Shown one piece after another: positions 8,990 through 18,518 of a stretch of 64,000 bases of DNA (the first letter of the stretch is position 1; every line of letters begins with the position of its first letter). The notes under the pieces were generated by a model. That model saw nothing but the letters and a program-made list of their open reading frames with translations, did no database searches and was not told the DNA's origin. The translations under genes were made by a program, and so were the position numbers. Location: assembly GCF_006970865.1 (NCBI RefSeq), contig NZ_CP035503.1:571001-635000 (forward strand). The letters are read 5' to 3'. This DNA comes from Rhodoferax sediminis. GTDB lineage: Bacteria; Pseudomonadota; Gammaproteobacteria; Burkholderiales; Burkholderiaceae_C.

Positions 8990-10224
8990 TGCGCCGCCTC
9001 CGGCCGCACCAGCAGGCTGTCGCCCTCCAGGCGGGCCACGTAACCGGCCGCCTGCAGCTTGCGGTTTGCGTTCGTGGTTTCGGTGGGATTCAGGTCCAGG
9101 CCTTTGACACGAATTTCGCCAGCTACGAATTCAATAGCGTTAACGCTTTTATTGGCCGGGGCTGCCGTGCTTAAAGCCCCAAGAAGGGATTCAAGGTCGC
9201 GGCCCGACGCGGCTCCGGTGGCCTGGCGCAGGGCGGCGACTTCGCGTTCCATTTGCACCGGGGCATCCACCACCACGCGCACGTTCGGGAAGGTCTGTGT
9301 CAGCGCCGTGCGCACTGCCGTGCGTTCCTGTTCGAGCGTGCTTCGTTCGCGCCAGGCCCAGGCGTTCAGGCCCGCCAGATTCGCCAGCAGCAGCAGCCCG
9401 AAGCCCCAGCGCACCGCGCGCCATTGCGGCGCCCGCGCCAGCGCCTGCCAGTACGTGCCGAGTCGCTTCATGGCACGGCTGCGGCCTGAGTTGGCCAGCT
9501 CGAATTGCGCCAGATCCCAGGGCGAGGCCGCCGCCCGCAGCCAGCGCTGCGCGGGCTGCTCCAGCCTGACCTGGCGCTGCAGCAACTGCTCGGCCAGTTC
9601 GGCGACGGCGGGTTCGGCCGCGACTTCGGTGGCGCTCGCATCGGGGTCCGTTGACAGGGCCAGCGCCACACCGGCCCGGCTCAACGGCAGCACGGTGACG
9701 CCGCTGTGCGTGCTCAGGCCCGTCATCACCAGACGGGCCTCTTCGGGTGTGCCCACGGCATGCAGCGACAACTGCGGCGCGGGCGACATGTCGGGGGCGA
9801 ATTCGGGCACGATACGCGAGACCGGGCGCTTGGCCGCTTCCAGTGCGCCGATGGCGCCGCGCAGCCAGGCCTTGTCGCACGCGGCGACCCAGACCGTGGC
9901 GCCCGCACGCGCCTGCGGCTGCACCGCAAAATGCAGGGCCTGCGGGTCGTCGAGCAGGCGCTCCTCCAGCAGGCCGTCCAGTACCGCGCGCAGGCGCGCC
10001 GAGGTGCCACTCGTGCCGGGGGGCAAGGTGACGCGCTGCCAGGACAGGGCCGCGATCGGCACCACCGCCACCACCTCGCCATTCGATTGGGCCGGCTGCG
10101 GCAGCAGCGCCACGGGTGCGCTGGCGGCACTGGCCGGTGCACGCTTGTCGGGCGCAAGGACATAGCCGTACAGCGTGGCAGGGCCGGCAGGCTCCAGCGG
10201 AAGGTAAACGATCAGGGATGACAT
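8986..10224 (-). CDS. gspL: Type II secretion protein GspL
   Basis: GspL links GspE to the membrane. The 412-residue protein has an actin-like cytoplasmic domain (about residues 1-240), one membrane helix near residues 260-280 (around FGLLLLANLAGLNAWAW) and a periplasmic ferredoxin-like domain. The start at 10224 begins MSSLIVYLPLE. A much longer in-frame reading upstream overlaps gspK in another frame and was rejected. A 17-bp palindrome (9122-9138) lies in frame in the periplasmic domain, encoding the AIEFVA stretch. Confidence 0.92.
   Translation of the reverse strand: MSSLIVYLPLEPAGPATLYGYVLAPDKRAPASAASAPVALLPQPAQSNGEVVAVVPIAALSWQRVTLPPGTSGTSARLRAVLDGLLEERLLDDPQALHFAVQPQARAGATVWVAACDKAWLRGAIGALEAAKRPVSRIVPEFAPDMSPAPQLSLHAVGTPEEARLVMTGLSTHSGVTVLPLSRAGVALALSTDPDASATEVAAEPAVAELAEQLLQRQVRLEQPAQRWLRAAASPWDLAQFELANSGRSRAMKRLGTYWQALARAPQWRAVRWGFGLLLLANLAGLNAWAWRERSTLEQERTAVRTALTQTFPNVRVVVDAPVQMEREVAALRQATGAASGRDLESLLGALSTAAPANKSVNAIEFVAGEIRVKGLDLNPTETTNANRKLQAAGYVARLEGDSLLVRPEAAQ
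9122..9138. repeat. 17-bp palindrome, copy 3
   Basis: GCTACGAATTCAATAGC lies in frame within gspL. Read on the minus strand it is GCTATTGAATTCGTAGC, close to copy 1. It is followed by a second small palindrome, AGCGTTAACGCT. Confidence 0.5.
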
Positions 10225-10289
10225 GGATTTAGCGGCATTGTAGAGAGCCGGCGCGGCGTGGTACCGCCGGGAGGCCGGGCGTGGCGCGC

Positions 10290-11360
10290 TCAGTTCGTGG
10301 AGGGTGTCTGACCCGGCAGCGCGGGCGGAACCCCGCGTTCGCGCCACAGCACGCGCACGTCCAGCCCCTCGCGCTGCACCACCGAGCGCTCCTGCACCAC
10401 TGTCTGGTTCAGTCGCAGCCGTCCGCGCACCTCGAAAAAGCGTGAAGACACCCCGTGCTGGTCGGCGTTCAGTGCGCCTGCCGCCGCGCCCAGCAGTTGG
10501 GCGGCATCGGCCAGCGTGGCGAAGTGCGTGCGATCGCGCTGCGTCACCAGTTTCTGCGCATCGGCCATCTCGATCCCGGGGATGCAGGCGTACAGGACCT
10601 CGGCGCTGGCGGTATTGAGGTTGACCGGCGTGCGCACCGGCAGCAGCGTAATGTAGGGACGCAGCGCCGCCAGGGTCGCGGGCGCCAGGCCCAGCCACAC
10701 CAGTTGCCCGACGCGCTGCGGCAGCAGCGGTGCGAGCGCGTTGTCGCTGTTGTTGGCCGATGCCGTGGTCGGCGTGGTGGGGGTGCCGGTCGTGCTGCCG
10801 GTGGCTGCAGAAGTTGCCGCGGTAGCCGCGGTCGCAGCGCCGTTTGATGCCAGCAGCAGGTTGTCGGTCAACACGCTGAGTTGCGCCGGCGCCAGCCCCA
10901 GCACGCCAAAAAGCCGCTCGAAGGCCAGTTGCGCTGGTGCCGAGACCTGGCCGTTCTGCACCAGGTTGGCCACGTTCAGGCGCGATTGCAGGTCGATCAT
11001 CTGGCCCGATAAAAATGCGTTCTGCGCGTCGTCGCTGTCGTCGGCATGGCCCCCGGTATTGTTCTGGTCGGCCGCCAGAAAGGTGGACAGCCGCGCCTCT
11101 TCCAGCGGCACGGCCCAGGGCTCGGCCAGGTAGTCGGCGCCGCCCGAGCGGGCGTCCTCGCGCAGGATCAGCCGGGCCCAGTCGAGCGCGCCGACCAGCA
11201 CCCAGCTGGATTGCACGCGCGCGCGCTCGGCCGCTTCGACCTCGCTGGCGCGCCACTGCTGCCACATCGCCGCCGCGGCGAACGTGGCCACCAGCGTTAC
11301 GGTAAGCATGGCCATCAGCAGCGCCGCGCCGCGCTGCGTGGGAGCGCCGAGTGCTTTCAC
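10290..11360 (-). CDS. gspK: Type II secretion minor pseudopilin GspK
   Basis: GspK is the large minor pseudopilin thought to cap the pseudopilus tip. The 356-residue protein begins with a short basic leader ending at Gly11. The hydrophobic helix AALLMAMLTVTLVATF follows and lacks Glu at +5, as is usual for GspK. A low-complexity Ala/Thr/Gly/Asn insert lies near residues 180-205. The 5' end overlaps gspJ by 4 bp. A 65-bp gap separates it from gspL. Confidence 0.94.
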   Translation of the reverse strand: MKALGAPTQRGAALLMAMLTVTLVATFAAAAMWQQWRASEVEAAERARVQSSWVLVGALDWARLILREDARSGGADYLAEPWAVPLEEARLSTFLAADQNNTGGHADDSDDAQNAFLSGQMIDLQSRLNVANLVQNGQVSAPAQLAFERLFGVLGLAPAQLSVLTDNLLLASNGAATAATAATSAATGSTTGTPTTPTTASANNSDNALAPLLPQRVGQLVWLGLAPATLAALRPYITLLPVRTPVNLNTASAEVLYACIPGIEMADAQKLVTQRDRTHFATLADAAQLLGAAAGALNADQHGVSSRFFEVRGRLRLNQTVVQERSVVQREGLDVRVLWRERGVPPALPGQTPSTN

Positions 11361-12034
11361 GACTTGTTGCCGCCCAAAGTGGGGCGCACCCAGTCGCGCG
11401 TGAGTGTGCCACTCAGGGCCTGGCCGGGCGGCAGCGTCAACACCAGGCGCACGCCATCGGGCGCGCTGGCATTCGGCGCGCCCTGGGCCAGCGCAACCGG
11501 GTTGACCGCCATGCTGGTGCCGTTGCTGGACAGCGGGTTGGTCCAGGCATCGCTGCGGAAATAAAAAATCTGCCAGTCCAGCAACGGCGTGATCGCGACC
11601 TCACGTTTTTTTTCCTCGTCGCCCGGGTTCTGCGCCCACAGCGTCGCCTCGGCCCAGGCATTCGCCAGGTCGCCGCGGGTGCGCAGCGGCGGCGATTGCC
11701 AGCGCAGCCACTGCCCCGTGCCATTCACGTCGCGGCGCGACCAGGCCACCACCAGCATGCCGTCACTGACATTGGGGGCGGGCCGCGTCATGCGCAGCAC
11801 GCGGCCGTCCCAGTCGAGGGCATTGACCTGGGGCAGCTGCATCAGCGCGTTCAGGTCGTCCGTCCATTGATCGAGGCCGGCCTGCAACGTCAGCACCTCG
11901 TCCGCGCGCTGCCGTGTCTGGGCCTGCGCCCGCGTCATGCCGTCCAGTCCGCGCCAGCTCAGCACCGCCATCACCGCCATGATCGAAATCGCCACCAGCA
12001 GCTCGATCAGCGTGAAACCACGCTGGCGCCGCAT
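11357..12034 (-). CDS. gspJ: Type II secretion minor pseudopilin GspJ
   Basis: GspJ is a minor pseudopilin of the tip complex with GspI and GspK. The 225-residue protein carries the prepilin motif RG|FTLIELLVAISIMAV, with cleavage after Gly6 and Glu at +5. The start overlaps the stop of gspI by one base, and the 3' end overlaps gspK by 4 bp. Confidence 0.95.
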   Translation of the reverse strand: MRRQRGFTLIELLVAISIMAVMAVLSWRGLDGMTRAQAQTRQRADEVLTLQAGLDQWTDDLNALMQLPQVNALDWDGRVLRMTRPAPNVSDGMLVVAWSRRDVNGTGQWLRWQSPPLRTRGDLANAWAEATLWAQNPGDEEKKREVAITPLLDWQIFYFRSDAWTNPLSSNGTSMAVNPVALAQGAPNASAPDGVRLVLTLPPGQALSGTLTRDWVRPTLGGNKS

Positions 12035-12396
12035 CAGAATCTCCCCACGATGGTGGACAGGCGCAGCACCGGTGTTGCGCCATCGAACACCTGCGCATCG
12101 ACGCGCTGAAAGCTCGGATTCGGTGTCGGGCGCACCGAAATGGCCACGTCGAATGGGTGCCCGGCCTGCTCGCAGGTCACGCTGGAATCACCCACGCCGG
12201 GCATCTGGCGCAGCAGTCGCACCTTGACCAGTTCGTTTTCGGCGCACAGATGGGCCAGCAGGATGTCGGACTGGCGCTGTGCATGGGTGGTCAAGGCCAT
12301 CGTGGCCTGCGTGCCCGCCGCCAGCGCAATGGCGACGATGGTCAGCGCCACCAGCACTTCGATCAGCGTAAAGCCCGAAGCGGCGGCGCGCTTCAT
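12034..12396 (-). CDS. gspI: Type II secretion minor pseudopilin GspI
   Basis: GspI is a minor pseudopilin. The 120-residue protein has leader MKRAAASG and the prepilin core FTLIEVLVALTIVAIAL with Glu at +5, then a small GspI-type globular domain. It overlaps gspH by 4 bp (ATGA) and abuts gspJ. Confidence 0.95.
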   Translation of the reverse strand: MKRAAASGFTLIEVLVALTIVAIALAAGTQATMALTTHAQRQSDILLAHLCAENELVKVRLLRQMPGVGDSSVTCEQAGHPFDVAISVRPTPNPSFQRVDAQVFDGATPVLRLSTIVGRF

Positions 12397-12860
12397 GGCG
12401 AACCCCTAGGCCGGACCGCAAAGGGCCGCAGCCCGTCCGTGCTCACGCGCAGCGACTGCGTCGGATGGTCTGCGCTGCCCAGCACCACTTCCTGCGGGCC
12501 GATGATGGGCTCCGGCCCGAGCGTGAGCAAGGCCTGGCCGCCGACCATCGTGGTGGCCTGGCTGACCTGCGTGTCGGCATGGAGCCAGTATTCGGGCAGC
12601 GACTGCGGCGCCGCGCCGTCGAACTGGAAACCCCCGGGGGTGGTGTGCCAGACGATGGCTACGCCGCTGGTGCGCGACTGGGCGCGGCCCGACTCCAGCA
12701 GCGCCGCCAGCCGCTGCGCCTCGCGCTCCAGCTGGGTTTGCGACGAGTCGCGCATGGCAAAACTCACCCCGGCTGAAGCGACCGCGATGATGGCCACCAC
12801 CACCAGCAGCTCCAGCAGCGTGAAGCCCTTCTGACTACTGCCAACTGCCAATGTCCGCAT
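12393..12860 (-). CDS. gspH: Type II secretion minor pseudopilin GspH
   Basis: GspH is a minor pseudopilin. The 155-residue protein has the prepilin motif KG|FTLLELLVVVAIIAVASA with cleavage after Gly12, then a GspH-type domain. Its start lies 26 bp inside the 3' end of gspG, so translation is probably coupled. Confidence 0.94.
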   Translation of the reverse strand: MRTLAVGSSQKGFTLLELLVVVAIIAVASAGVSFAMRDSSQTQLEREAQRLAALLESGRAQSRTSGVAIVWHTTPGGFQFDGAAPQSLPEYWLHADTQVSQATTMVGGQALLTLGPEPIIGPQEVVLGSADHPTQSLRVSTDGLRPFAVRPRGSP

Positions 12861-13275
12861 TCTTGCCCTCGCCGCCCGCCTTGCCGTCGGCGCCGAACGA
12901 CATGACGTCGATCTCGCCTTTCACGCCGGGGTTGAGGTACTGGTAGGGGTTGCCCCAGGGGTCGTTCGGCAGCTTGTCCAGGTACGGCTTCCAGTTCGGC
13001 GGAATCGGAGGCGCGGTGGGTTTGATGATGAGGGCCTGCAGGCCCTGTTCGGCACTCGGGTAGCGCTGGTTGTCGAGCCGGTACAGCTTGAGCGCCTGCA
13101 TCAGGTTGTTGATGTCGGTGCGCGCGGCCGTGACGCGCGCGTCGTCGGCGCGCTCGAGCACATTCGGCACGATCAGCGCGGCCAGCACGCCGATGATGAC
13201 CAGCACCACCATCAGCTCGATCAGGGTGAAGCCGGCCTGCACGCGCTGGCGCAGGTTGGGGGGAAACAGTGTCAT
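12835..13275 (-). CDS. gspG: Type II secretion major pseudopilin GspG
   Basis: GspG is the major pseudopilin that polymerises into the periplasmic piston. The 146-residue protein has leader ending QAG15, core FTLIELMVVLVIIGVLAAL with Glu20 (+5), and the C-terminal family features DPWGNPYQY and the FGADGKAGGEG calcium-loop region. It is the first gene of the minus-strand gsp operon; its promoter should lie in the 56 bp shared with divergent gspC. The prepilin peptidase gene (gspO) is not in this window. Confidence 0.97.
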   Translation of the reverse strand: MTLFPPNLRQRVQAGFTLIELMVVLVIIGVLAALIVPNVLERADDARVTAARTDINNLMQALKLYRLDNQRYPSAEQGLQALIIKPTAPPIPPNWKPYLDKLPNDPWGNPYQYLNPGVKGEIDVMSFGADGKAGGEGKNADIGSWQ

Positions 13276-13331
13276 GGTGTGGTTGCTCGTCGTGTGCCTG
13301 AAGTCGGATTCGCTTCAATGATAATCGCCGC

Positions 13332-13772
13332 ATGCCGATGAATTCGCAGAGAAGGTGGTGGTTGCGCAGTGTCACACTGATGGTGTGGGCGCTGGCGGCG
13401 GCCAGCGCGATGTTCTGGGGGCTCAAGTTCGTGCCGGCACCGGGCGCCCCCGCGGCGCTGCCGATAGCGGGGAGCGAGGTCGCGACGGCAGACCCCACCG
13501 CCGTGGCACGCCTGCTCGGCGCCAACCCGGCGGCAGCGCCTGCCGCTGGCGCTGTCAGCCGCTACAAGCTGCTGGGCGTGGTGGCGGACCGCGGCCACAG
13601 CGGTGCCGCGCTGATCGCCATCGACGGCAAGCCGCCCAAACCCTATCGTGTCGGCGCCCCGGTGGATGACGGCTTGCTTTTGCAGTTCGTGGCGCCGCGC
13701 CGCGCGGTGCTGGCCGCCGGCATGGATGCACCGGCCAGCGTGACGCTGGACTTGCCGCCGCTCAAGCCGTAA
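13332..13772 (+). CDS. gspC: Type II secretion protein GspC
   Basis: GspC is an inner-membrane protein whose periplasmic HR domain contacts the secretin. The 146-residue protein has one membrane helix (about residues 12-32) and an HR-like region (YKLLGVVADRGHSGAALIAIDGKPPKPYRVG). It is shorter than enterobacterial GspC and lacks a PDZ domain, as in many betaproteobacteria. It is transcribed away from gspG and converges with ilvA. The family assignment rests on the HR region and the context. Confidence 0.82.
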   Translation: MPMNSQRRWWLRSVTLMVWALAAASAMFWGLKFVPAPGAPAALPIAGSEVATADPTAVARLLGANPAAAPAAGAVSRYKLLGVVADRGHSGAALIAIDGKPPKPYRVGAPVDDGLLLQFVAPRRAVLAAGMDAPASVTLDLPPLKP

Positions 13773-13837
13773 CCGGCCTGCGCGTGAAGAACTGGACCGC
13801 GAGCAGGGAATGCCTGGTCGGGGCCATGCCATATCGG

Positions 13838-15388
<1,551 letters not shown>

Positions 15389-15408
15389 GGAGGGCCAATG
15401 ATAAGCGG

Positions 15409-15505
15409 CGAGGATGAAACACCCCCGAAGCGCCTGCGGCGCCTCCCCCTCAAGGGGGCGATACCAGCGGCCCGGCAAAGCCGGTTCCGCGGTATCCCTG
15501 GCATC
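15409..15505. repeat. GC-rich intergenic repeat upstream of ilvA
   Basis: This stretch of the ilvA leader has C-run/G-run symmetry (CTCCCCCTCAAGGGGGCG), then CCAGCGGCCCGGCAAAGCCGG and a short inverted repeat ATACCAGCGG/CCGCGGTAT. Related but diverged pieces are visible at 18370-18425 and 24425-24450. It is a different family from the 75-bp repeat. No function is evident. Confidence 0.45.
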
Positions 15506-15569
15506 TGGCTGCGCCGGTTTCATGGGTCGCGGAAGGCGCTTGAGTACCGTGGAAAACTGATGAGGGGCC

Positions 15570-15660
15570 AAAAAAACGCCCCGGACCTTGCGATTCGGGG
15601 CGTAATCCATCTTTTCAGAGGATGGAGGAGACAACCGGTGCACCAGGATTCTGATGCGTT
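15570..15660 (-). ncRNA. Candidate small RNA or ilvA leader attenuator
   Basis: A strong intrinsic terminator lies on the minus strand: CGCCCCG (15602-15596) pairs with CGGGGCG (15583-15577) across a 12-nt loop, followed by seven U. Just upstream is a second stem, TCCATC/GATGGA (15626-15606). A possible promoter has -10 TACACT at 15672-15667, with a weak -35 GTGCAA 17 bp upstream. The predicted transcript is about 90 nt with a C/U-rich UCUCCUCC stretch. It ends about 180 nt before ilvA, so it may be a free small RNA or a premature terminator in the ilvA leader. The terminator is seen; the promoter and role are inferred. Confidence 0.5.
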
Positions 15661-15752
15661 GGGTACAGTGTAGTCCTGTTTTTGTTGCGTTGCACCATCG
15701 GGGCCGTCGCACATGAGACTTTTTTGGCAAATTTGGATGAGGAGATGACGAC

Positions 15753-16205
15753 ATGATGGAATGTCTTGTGAGCTGGACCGGCGCGACCGGCGCGCGCTCG
15801 GGAATGGGTTTTGTGGCCGAAACCGGCAGCGGGCATGTGCTCGCCATGGATGGCGCGCCCGATGCCGTCGCGCCCGCCAACGGCGGCCAGAACCTGGCGC
15901 CGCGCCCGATGGAAACCGTGCTCGCGGGCACCGGCGGCTGTACCGCCTACGACGTGGTGCTGATCCTCAAGCGCGGCCGCCACGATGTGCGCGGCTGCAC
16001 CGTCAAGCTCAACGCCGAGCGCGCCGAGGTCGATCCCAAGGTATTCACGAGCATCAACATGCATTTCACCGTCACCGGCAAAGGCATCCCGGCGCAGGCG
16101 GTAGAGCGCGCCATCGCCATGAGCCACGACAAGTACTGCTCGGCCAGCGTGATGCTCGGCAAGACCGCGGTCATCAGCACCAGCTTCGAGGTGATCGAAG
16201 TGTGA
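15753..16205 (+). CDS. OsmC-like family protein
   Basis: OsmC/Ohr-fold proteins are small cytoplasmic thiol peroxidases or proteins of unknown role. The 150-residue sequence fits the YhfA-like branch: RPMETVLAGTGGCTAYDVV contains the first conserved Cys, and the second lies in HDKYCSASVML. The start at 15753 follows a GGAG ribosome site 8 bp upstream; a second ATG is directly next to it. The gene is divergent from the ilvA leader and convergent with coq7. Confidence 0.87.
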   Translation: MMECLVSWTGATGARSGMGFVAETGSGHVLAMDGAPDAVAPANGGQNLAPRPMETVLAGTGGCTAYDVVLILKRGRHDVRGCTVKLNAERAEVDPKVFTSINMHFTVTGKGIPAQAVERAIAMSHDKYCSASVMLGKTAVISTSFEVIEV

Positions 16206-16214
16206 ACGTGAGGC

Positions 16215-16832
16215 TCAGATGTAATGCGCCGTCGTCGTCATGACCCTGGCGGCGGTCTGCATCAGCGCCTTCACCGGCGCCGGAAACTCCAGCGCGCCCG
16301 CGTCCTTGGCCTGTGCGGCATGGCGCGCTTCATCGTCGCGCATCTGCACCACGATGGCGCGTGACGCGTGGTCGCCCGCGGGCAGCCGCTCCAGGTGGCT
16401 TTGCAGGTGCGCCTCGACCTGCCGCTCGGTCTCCAACACGAATCCCAGGCTGACGCGGTCGCCCAATCGTCCGGCCACCAGTCCCATCGCAAAGGCGCCG
16501 GCGTACCACAACGGGTTCAGCAGGGAAGGCCGCGCGCCCAACTCGTCGAGCCGGCCTTTGGTCCAGGCCAGGTGATCGGTTTCCTCGCGCGCGGCCGCCT
16601 CGAAATGGGCACGCAACCCGGCGTCGCGGGTGGCCAGAGCCTGCGAGGCGTACAGCGCCTGGGCGCAGACCTCGCCCACATGGTTGACCCGCATCAGGGC
16701 GCCGGAGTGATGCTTTTCCGAATTCTCGAGTTGGGTCGCGCCGGCGGGCAGCACGGGGCAGGGCCGGGTCGCGCGCGGCGTGGCAAATAGGGTGCGCAGG
16801 GCCGCATCCGCGGCCGTCAAAAATGGGTCCAT
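16215..16832 (-). CDS. coq7: Demethoxyubiquinone hydroxylase Coq7
   Basis: Coq7 is the di-iron monooxygenase that hydroxylates 2-octaprenyl-3-methyl-6-methoxy-1,4-benzoquinol in ubiquinone synthesis. The 205-residue protein carries the ferritin-like iron ligands: Glu in [20 protein letters not shown] with ExxH, and a later E and [10 protein letters not shown] with ExxxH-type spacing. Length and motifs fit the bacterial Coq7/CAT5 family. It is divergent from the porin gene. Confidence 0.93.
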   Translation of the reverse strand: MDPFLTAADAALRTLFATPRATRPCPVLPAGATQLENSEKHHSGALMRVNHVGEVCAQALYASQALATRDAGLRAHFEAAAREETDHLAWTKGRLDELGARPSLLNPLWYAGAFAMGLVAGRLGDRVSLGFVLETERQVEAHLQSHLERLPAGDHASRAIVVQMRDDEARHAAQAKDAGALEFPAPVKALMQTAARVMTTTAHYI

Positions 16833-17120
16833 ACAGTTTTCTCCAGCGTGGCGCGCTCATCCGGCGGTCCACAACCTGCAGTTTAAGCCGTGCGCGCGTA
16901 GCGCCACTGATGGCCGATGGTGTTGCGAGATGTCCACGGCTCATCGGCAAGATGTGGCGTCATTGCAACGAAATAGCTCGTCGAGGTAGTTTTTGGGTGA
17001 ATTCCTTTGCCCAACATCGCCGGGTCTGGTGCAATAGCTACAACTTCCCAAAAGGAGGTTGGCCCGGGGAACCGAACTTCTCTCGCCGGTGCCCTCTGTT
17101 TAACCTTGGAGAAACTCGAA
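16833..17120 (+). promoter_or_regulatory. Upstream region of porin gene
   Basis: This 288-bp non-coding stretch separates coq7 (minus) from the porin gene (plus). It should hold both promoters, but I could not assign convincing -35/-10 boxes. A half copy of the GCTA palindrome (ATAGCTACAACTT) lies at about 17033. The porin ribosome site is the GGAG at about 17107, upstream of the ATG at 17121. Confidence 0.35.
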
Positions 17121-18230
17121 ATGAAAAAATCCCTAGTTGCTCTGGCTGCACTCGCTTTTGTCGGTGTGGCCTCTGCTCAATCGTCCGTCACGCTGTTTGG
17201 CGTGGTTGACGCTGCTTACGAACACGTCAGCGGCAGCGCCCTGGCCGGCTCCGTTAACGGCCTGGTGCAAGGCGCCAACAGCTCCAGCCGTCTGGGCTTC
17301 CGTGGCACCGAAGACCTCGGTGGTGGCCTGAATGCAGGTTTCTGGCTCGAAGCCGGCCTGAACAACGACAGCGGTTCTGGCGCCAACACCAGCGCAAACA
17401 ACCAGACGTCCCAGAACAGCGGTGGTGGTCTGACCTTCAATCGTCGTTCCACCGTCAGCCTGGCTGGCAACTTCGGTGAAATCCGTTTGGGCCGTGACTA
17501 CACGCCGTCGTTCTGGAACGACACCATCTTCGATCCGTTCGGCACCGTGGGTGTCGGCGCTGCGACCAACGCGACCATCGCTCTGGGTGGTGCAAATGGC
17601 ATTCAAACGACCGTGCGCTCGTCCAACAGCATCGGCTACTTCCTGCCGGGCAACCTGGGCGGCTTCTACGGCCAGGCCATGTATGCCATGGGTGAGAACA
17701 GCTCCAACGCTACCGCGGGCGGCTTCGACACCAGCAAAAATGGCAACGTTATGGGTGGGCGTATTGGCTATGCCAACGGCCCTCTGAACGTAGCCGCGAG
17801 CTACAGCCAGACCAAGATTGCGGCTTTGGACAACTACAAGAAGGCCAACATCGGTGTTTCCTACGACCTCGGCGTCGTGGCCCTGATGGCTCAGTACAAC
17901 CAGGAAAAACTGGGTGCTCCTGGCGCGTTTGGCGCCGAGAAGAACACCACCTGGCTGCTGGGCTTGAACGCACCGGTCGGTCCTGGCAACATCGTGGCTT
18001 CCTACAACCGTGCCAAGTTTGACAACAACGCTGTCAAGGCAGACCAGTATGCTCTGGGCTATGTGTACAACCTGTCCAAGCGCACCGCTTTGTACGGCAC
18101 GTATGCACACGTCAAGAACAACGGCACGTCCGCCAACGTGACCGCTGGTGCTCTCGCCGGCAACGCCGGTGCCTCTGGCGTCATTGGCAGCTCCAACGGT
18201 TTCGACCTCGGCCTGCGTCACACCTTCTAA
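17121..18230 (+). CDS. Outer-membrane porin (Omp32/Gram-negative porin family)
   Basis: This is a trimeric beta-barrel general porin of the betaproteobacterial type. The 369-residue protein has a signal peptide (MKKSLVALAALAFVGVASA|QS), the mature start SSVTLFGVVDAAYEHVSG, GSNSRLGF-like and EDLGGGL motifs, RRSTVSLAGNFGEIRLGRDYTP, and a C-terminal LGLRHTF ending in Phe for BAM recognition. The start at 17121 was chosen because it gives a clean signal peptide and a GGAG ribosome site; a longer frame opens at 17007. Codon use is biased as in highly expressed genes. A strong terminator follows. Confidence 0.95.
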   Translation: MKKSLVALAALAFVGVASAQSSVTLFGVVDAAYEHVSGSALAGSVNGLVQGANSSSRLGFRGTEDLGGGLNAGFWLEAGLNNDSGSGANTSANNQTSQNSGGGLTFNRRSTVSLAGNFGEIRLGRDYTPSFWNDTIFDPFGTVGVGAATNATIALGGANGIQTTVRSSNSIGYFLPGNLGGFYGQAMYAMGENSSNATAGGFDTSKNGNVMGGRIGYANGPLNVAASYSQTKIAALDNYKKANIGVSYDLGVVALMAQYNQEKLGAPGAFGAEKNTTWLLGLNAPVGPGNIVASYNRAKFDNNAVKADQYALGYVYNLSKRTALYGTYAHVKNNGTSANVTAGALAGNAGASGVIGSSNGFDLGLRHTF

Positions 18231-18271
18231 TCACACGCTGGCCTTGTGCCAGTGCTGATTCAGAAATCTTG

Positions 18272-18305
18272 AAAGCCACCAGCCCTCGGGCTGGTGGCTT
18301 TTTTT
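18272..18305 (+). terminator. Intrinsic terminator of the porin gene
   Basis: A 14-bp perfect stem (AAAGCCACCAGCCC/GGGCTGGTGGCTTT) with a 2-nt loop is followed by a run of T, 42 bp after the porin stop codon. Confidence 0.92.
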
Positions 18306-18518
18306 CGTTGGCGGGGCTTCACTACGCTGTTGGCTCAGGAAGCGCGGGCAACGTTCAATTCGGGCTGAGCCCTACGTGGCGCCAGGCCCCCTGCTGGGGG
18401 CGATCCTGCCAGCCTTTGCCGCGGGTGAACATATCGGCAAGGGGCTCGTTCAGGTGTTGCTGCGAGTTGCTGCTAAATTAGCAATTGCTATATTTACGAC
18501 AACAAACGACAATGAACG
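18306..18518 (+). promoter_or_regulatory. Spacer upstream of AAA ATPase gene
   Basis: This 213-bp spacer contains a diverged GC-rich repeat piece (about 18370-18425, CAGGCCCCCTGCTGGGGGCG). An AT-rich stretch follows with small palindromes GCTAAATTAGC and TAGCAATTGCTA at 18468-18490, next to the start of the ATPase gene. The AT-rich part is the likely promoter region; no boxes were assigned with confidence. Confidence 0.35.

Noticed and set aside
12764..13525. Long minus-strand frames crossing gspG and gspC
   Set aside because: They run across the divergent promoter region and are shadows of the pseudopilin genes.
15389..15931. In-frame N-terminal extension of ilvA
   Set aside because: The frame is open by chance. 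It crosses an intrinsic terminator and a GC-rich repeat and overlaps the OsmC-like gene, and IlvA proteins start near MSTKHLQ-like sequence.
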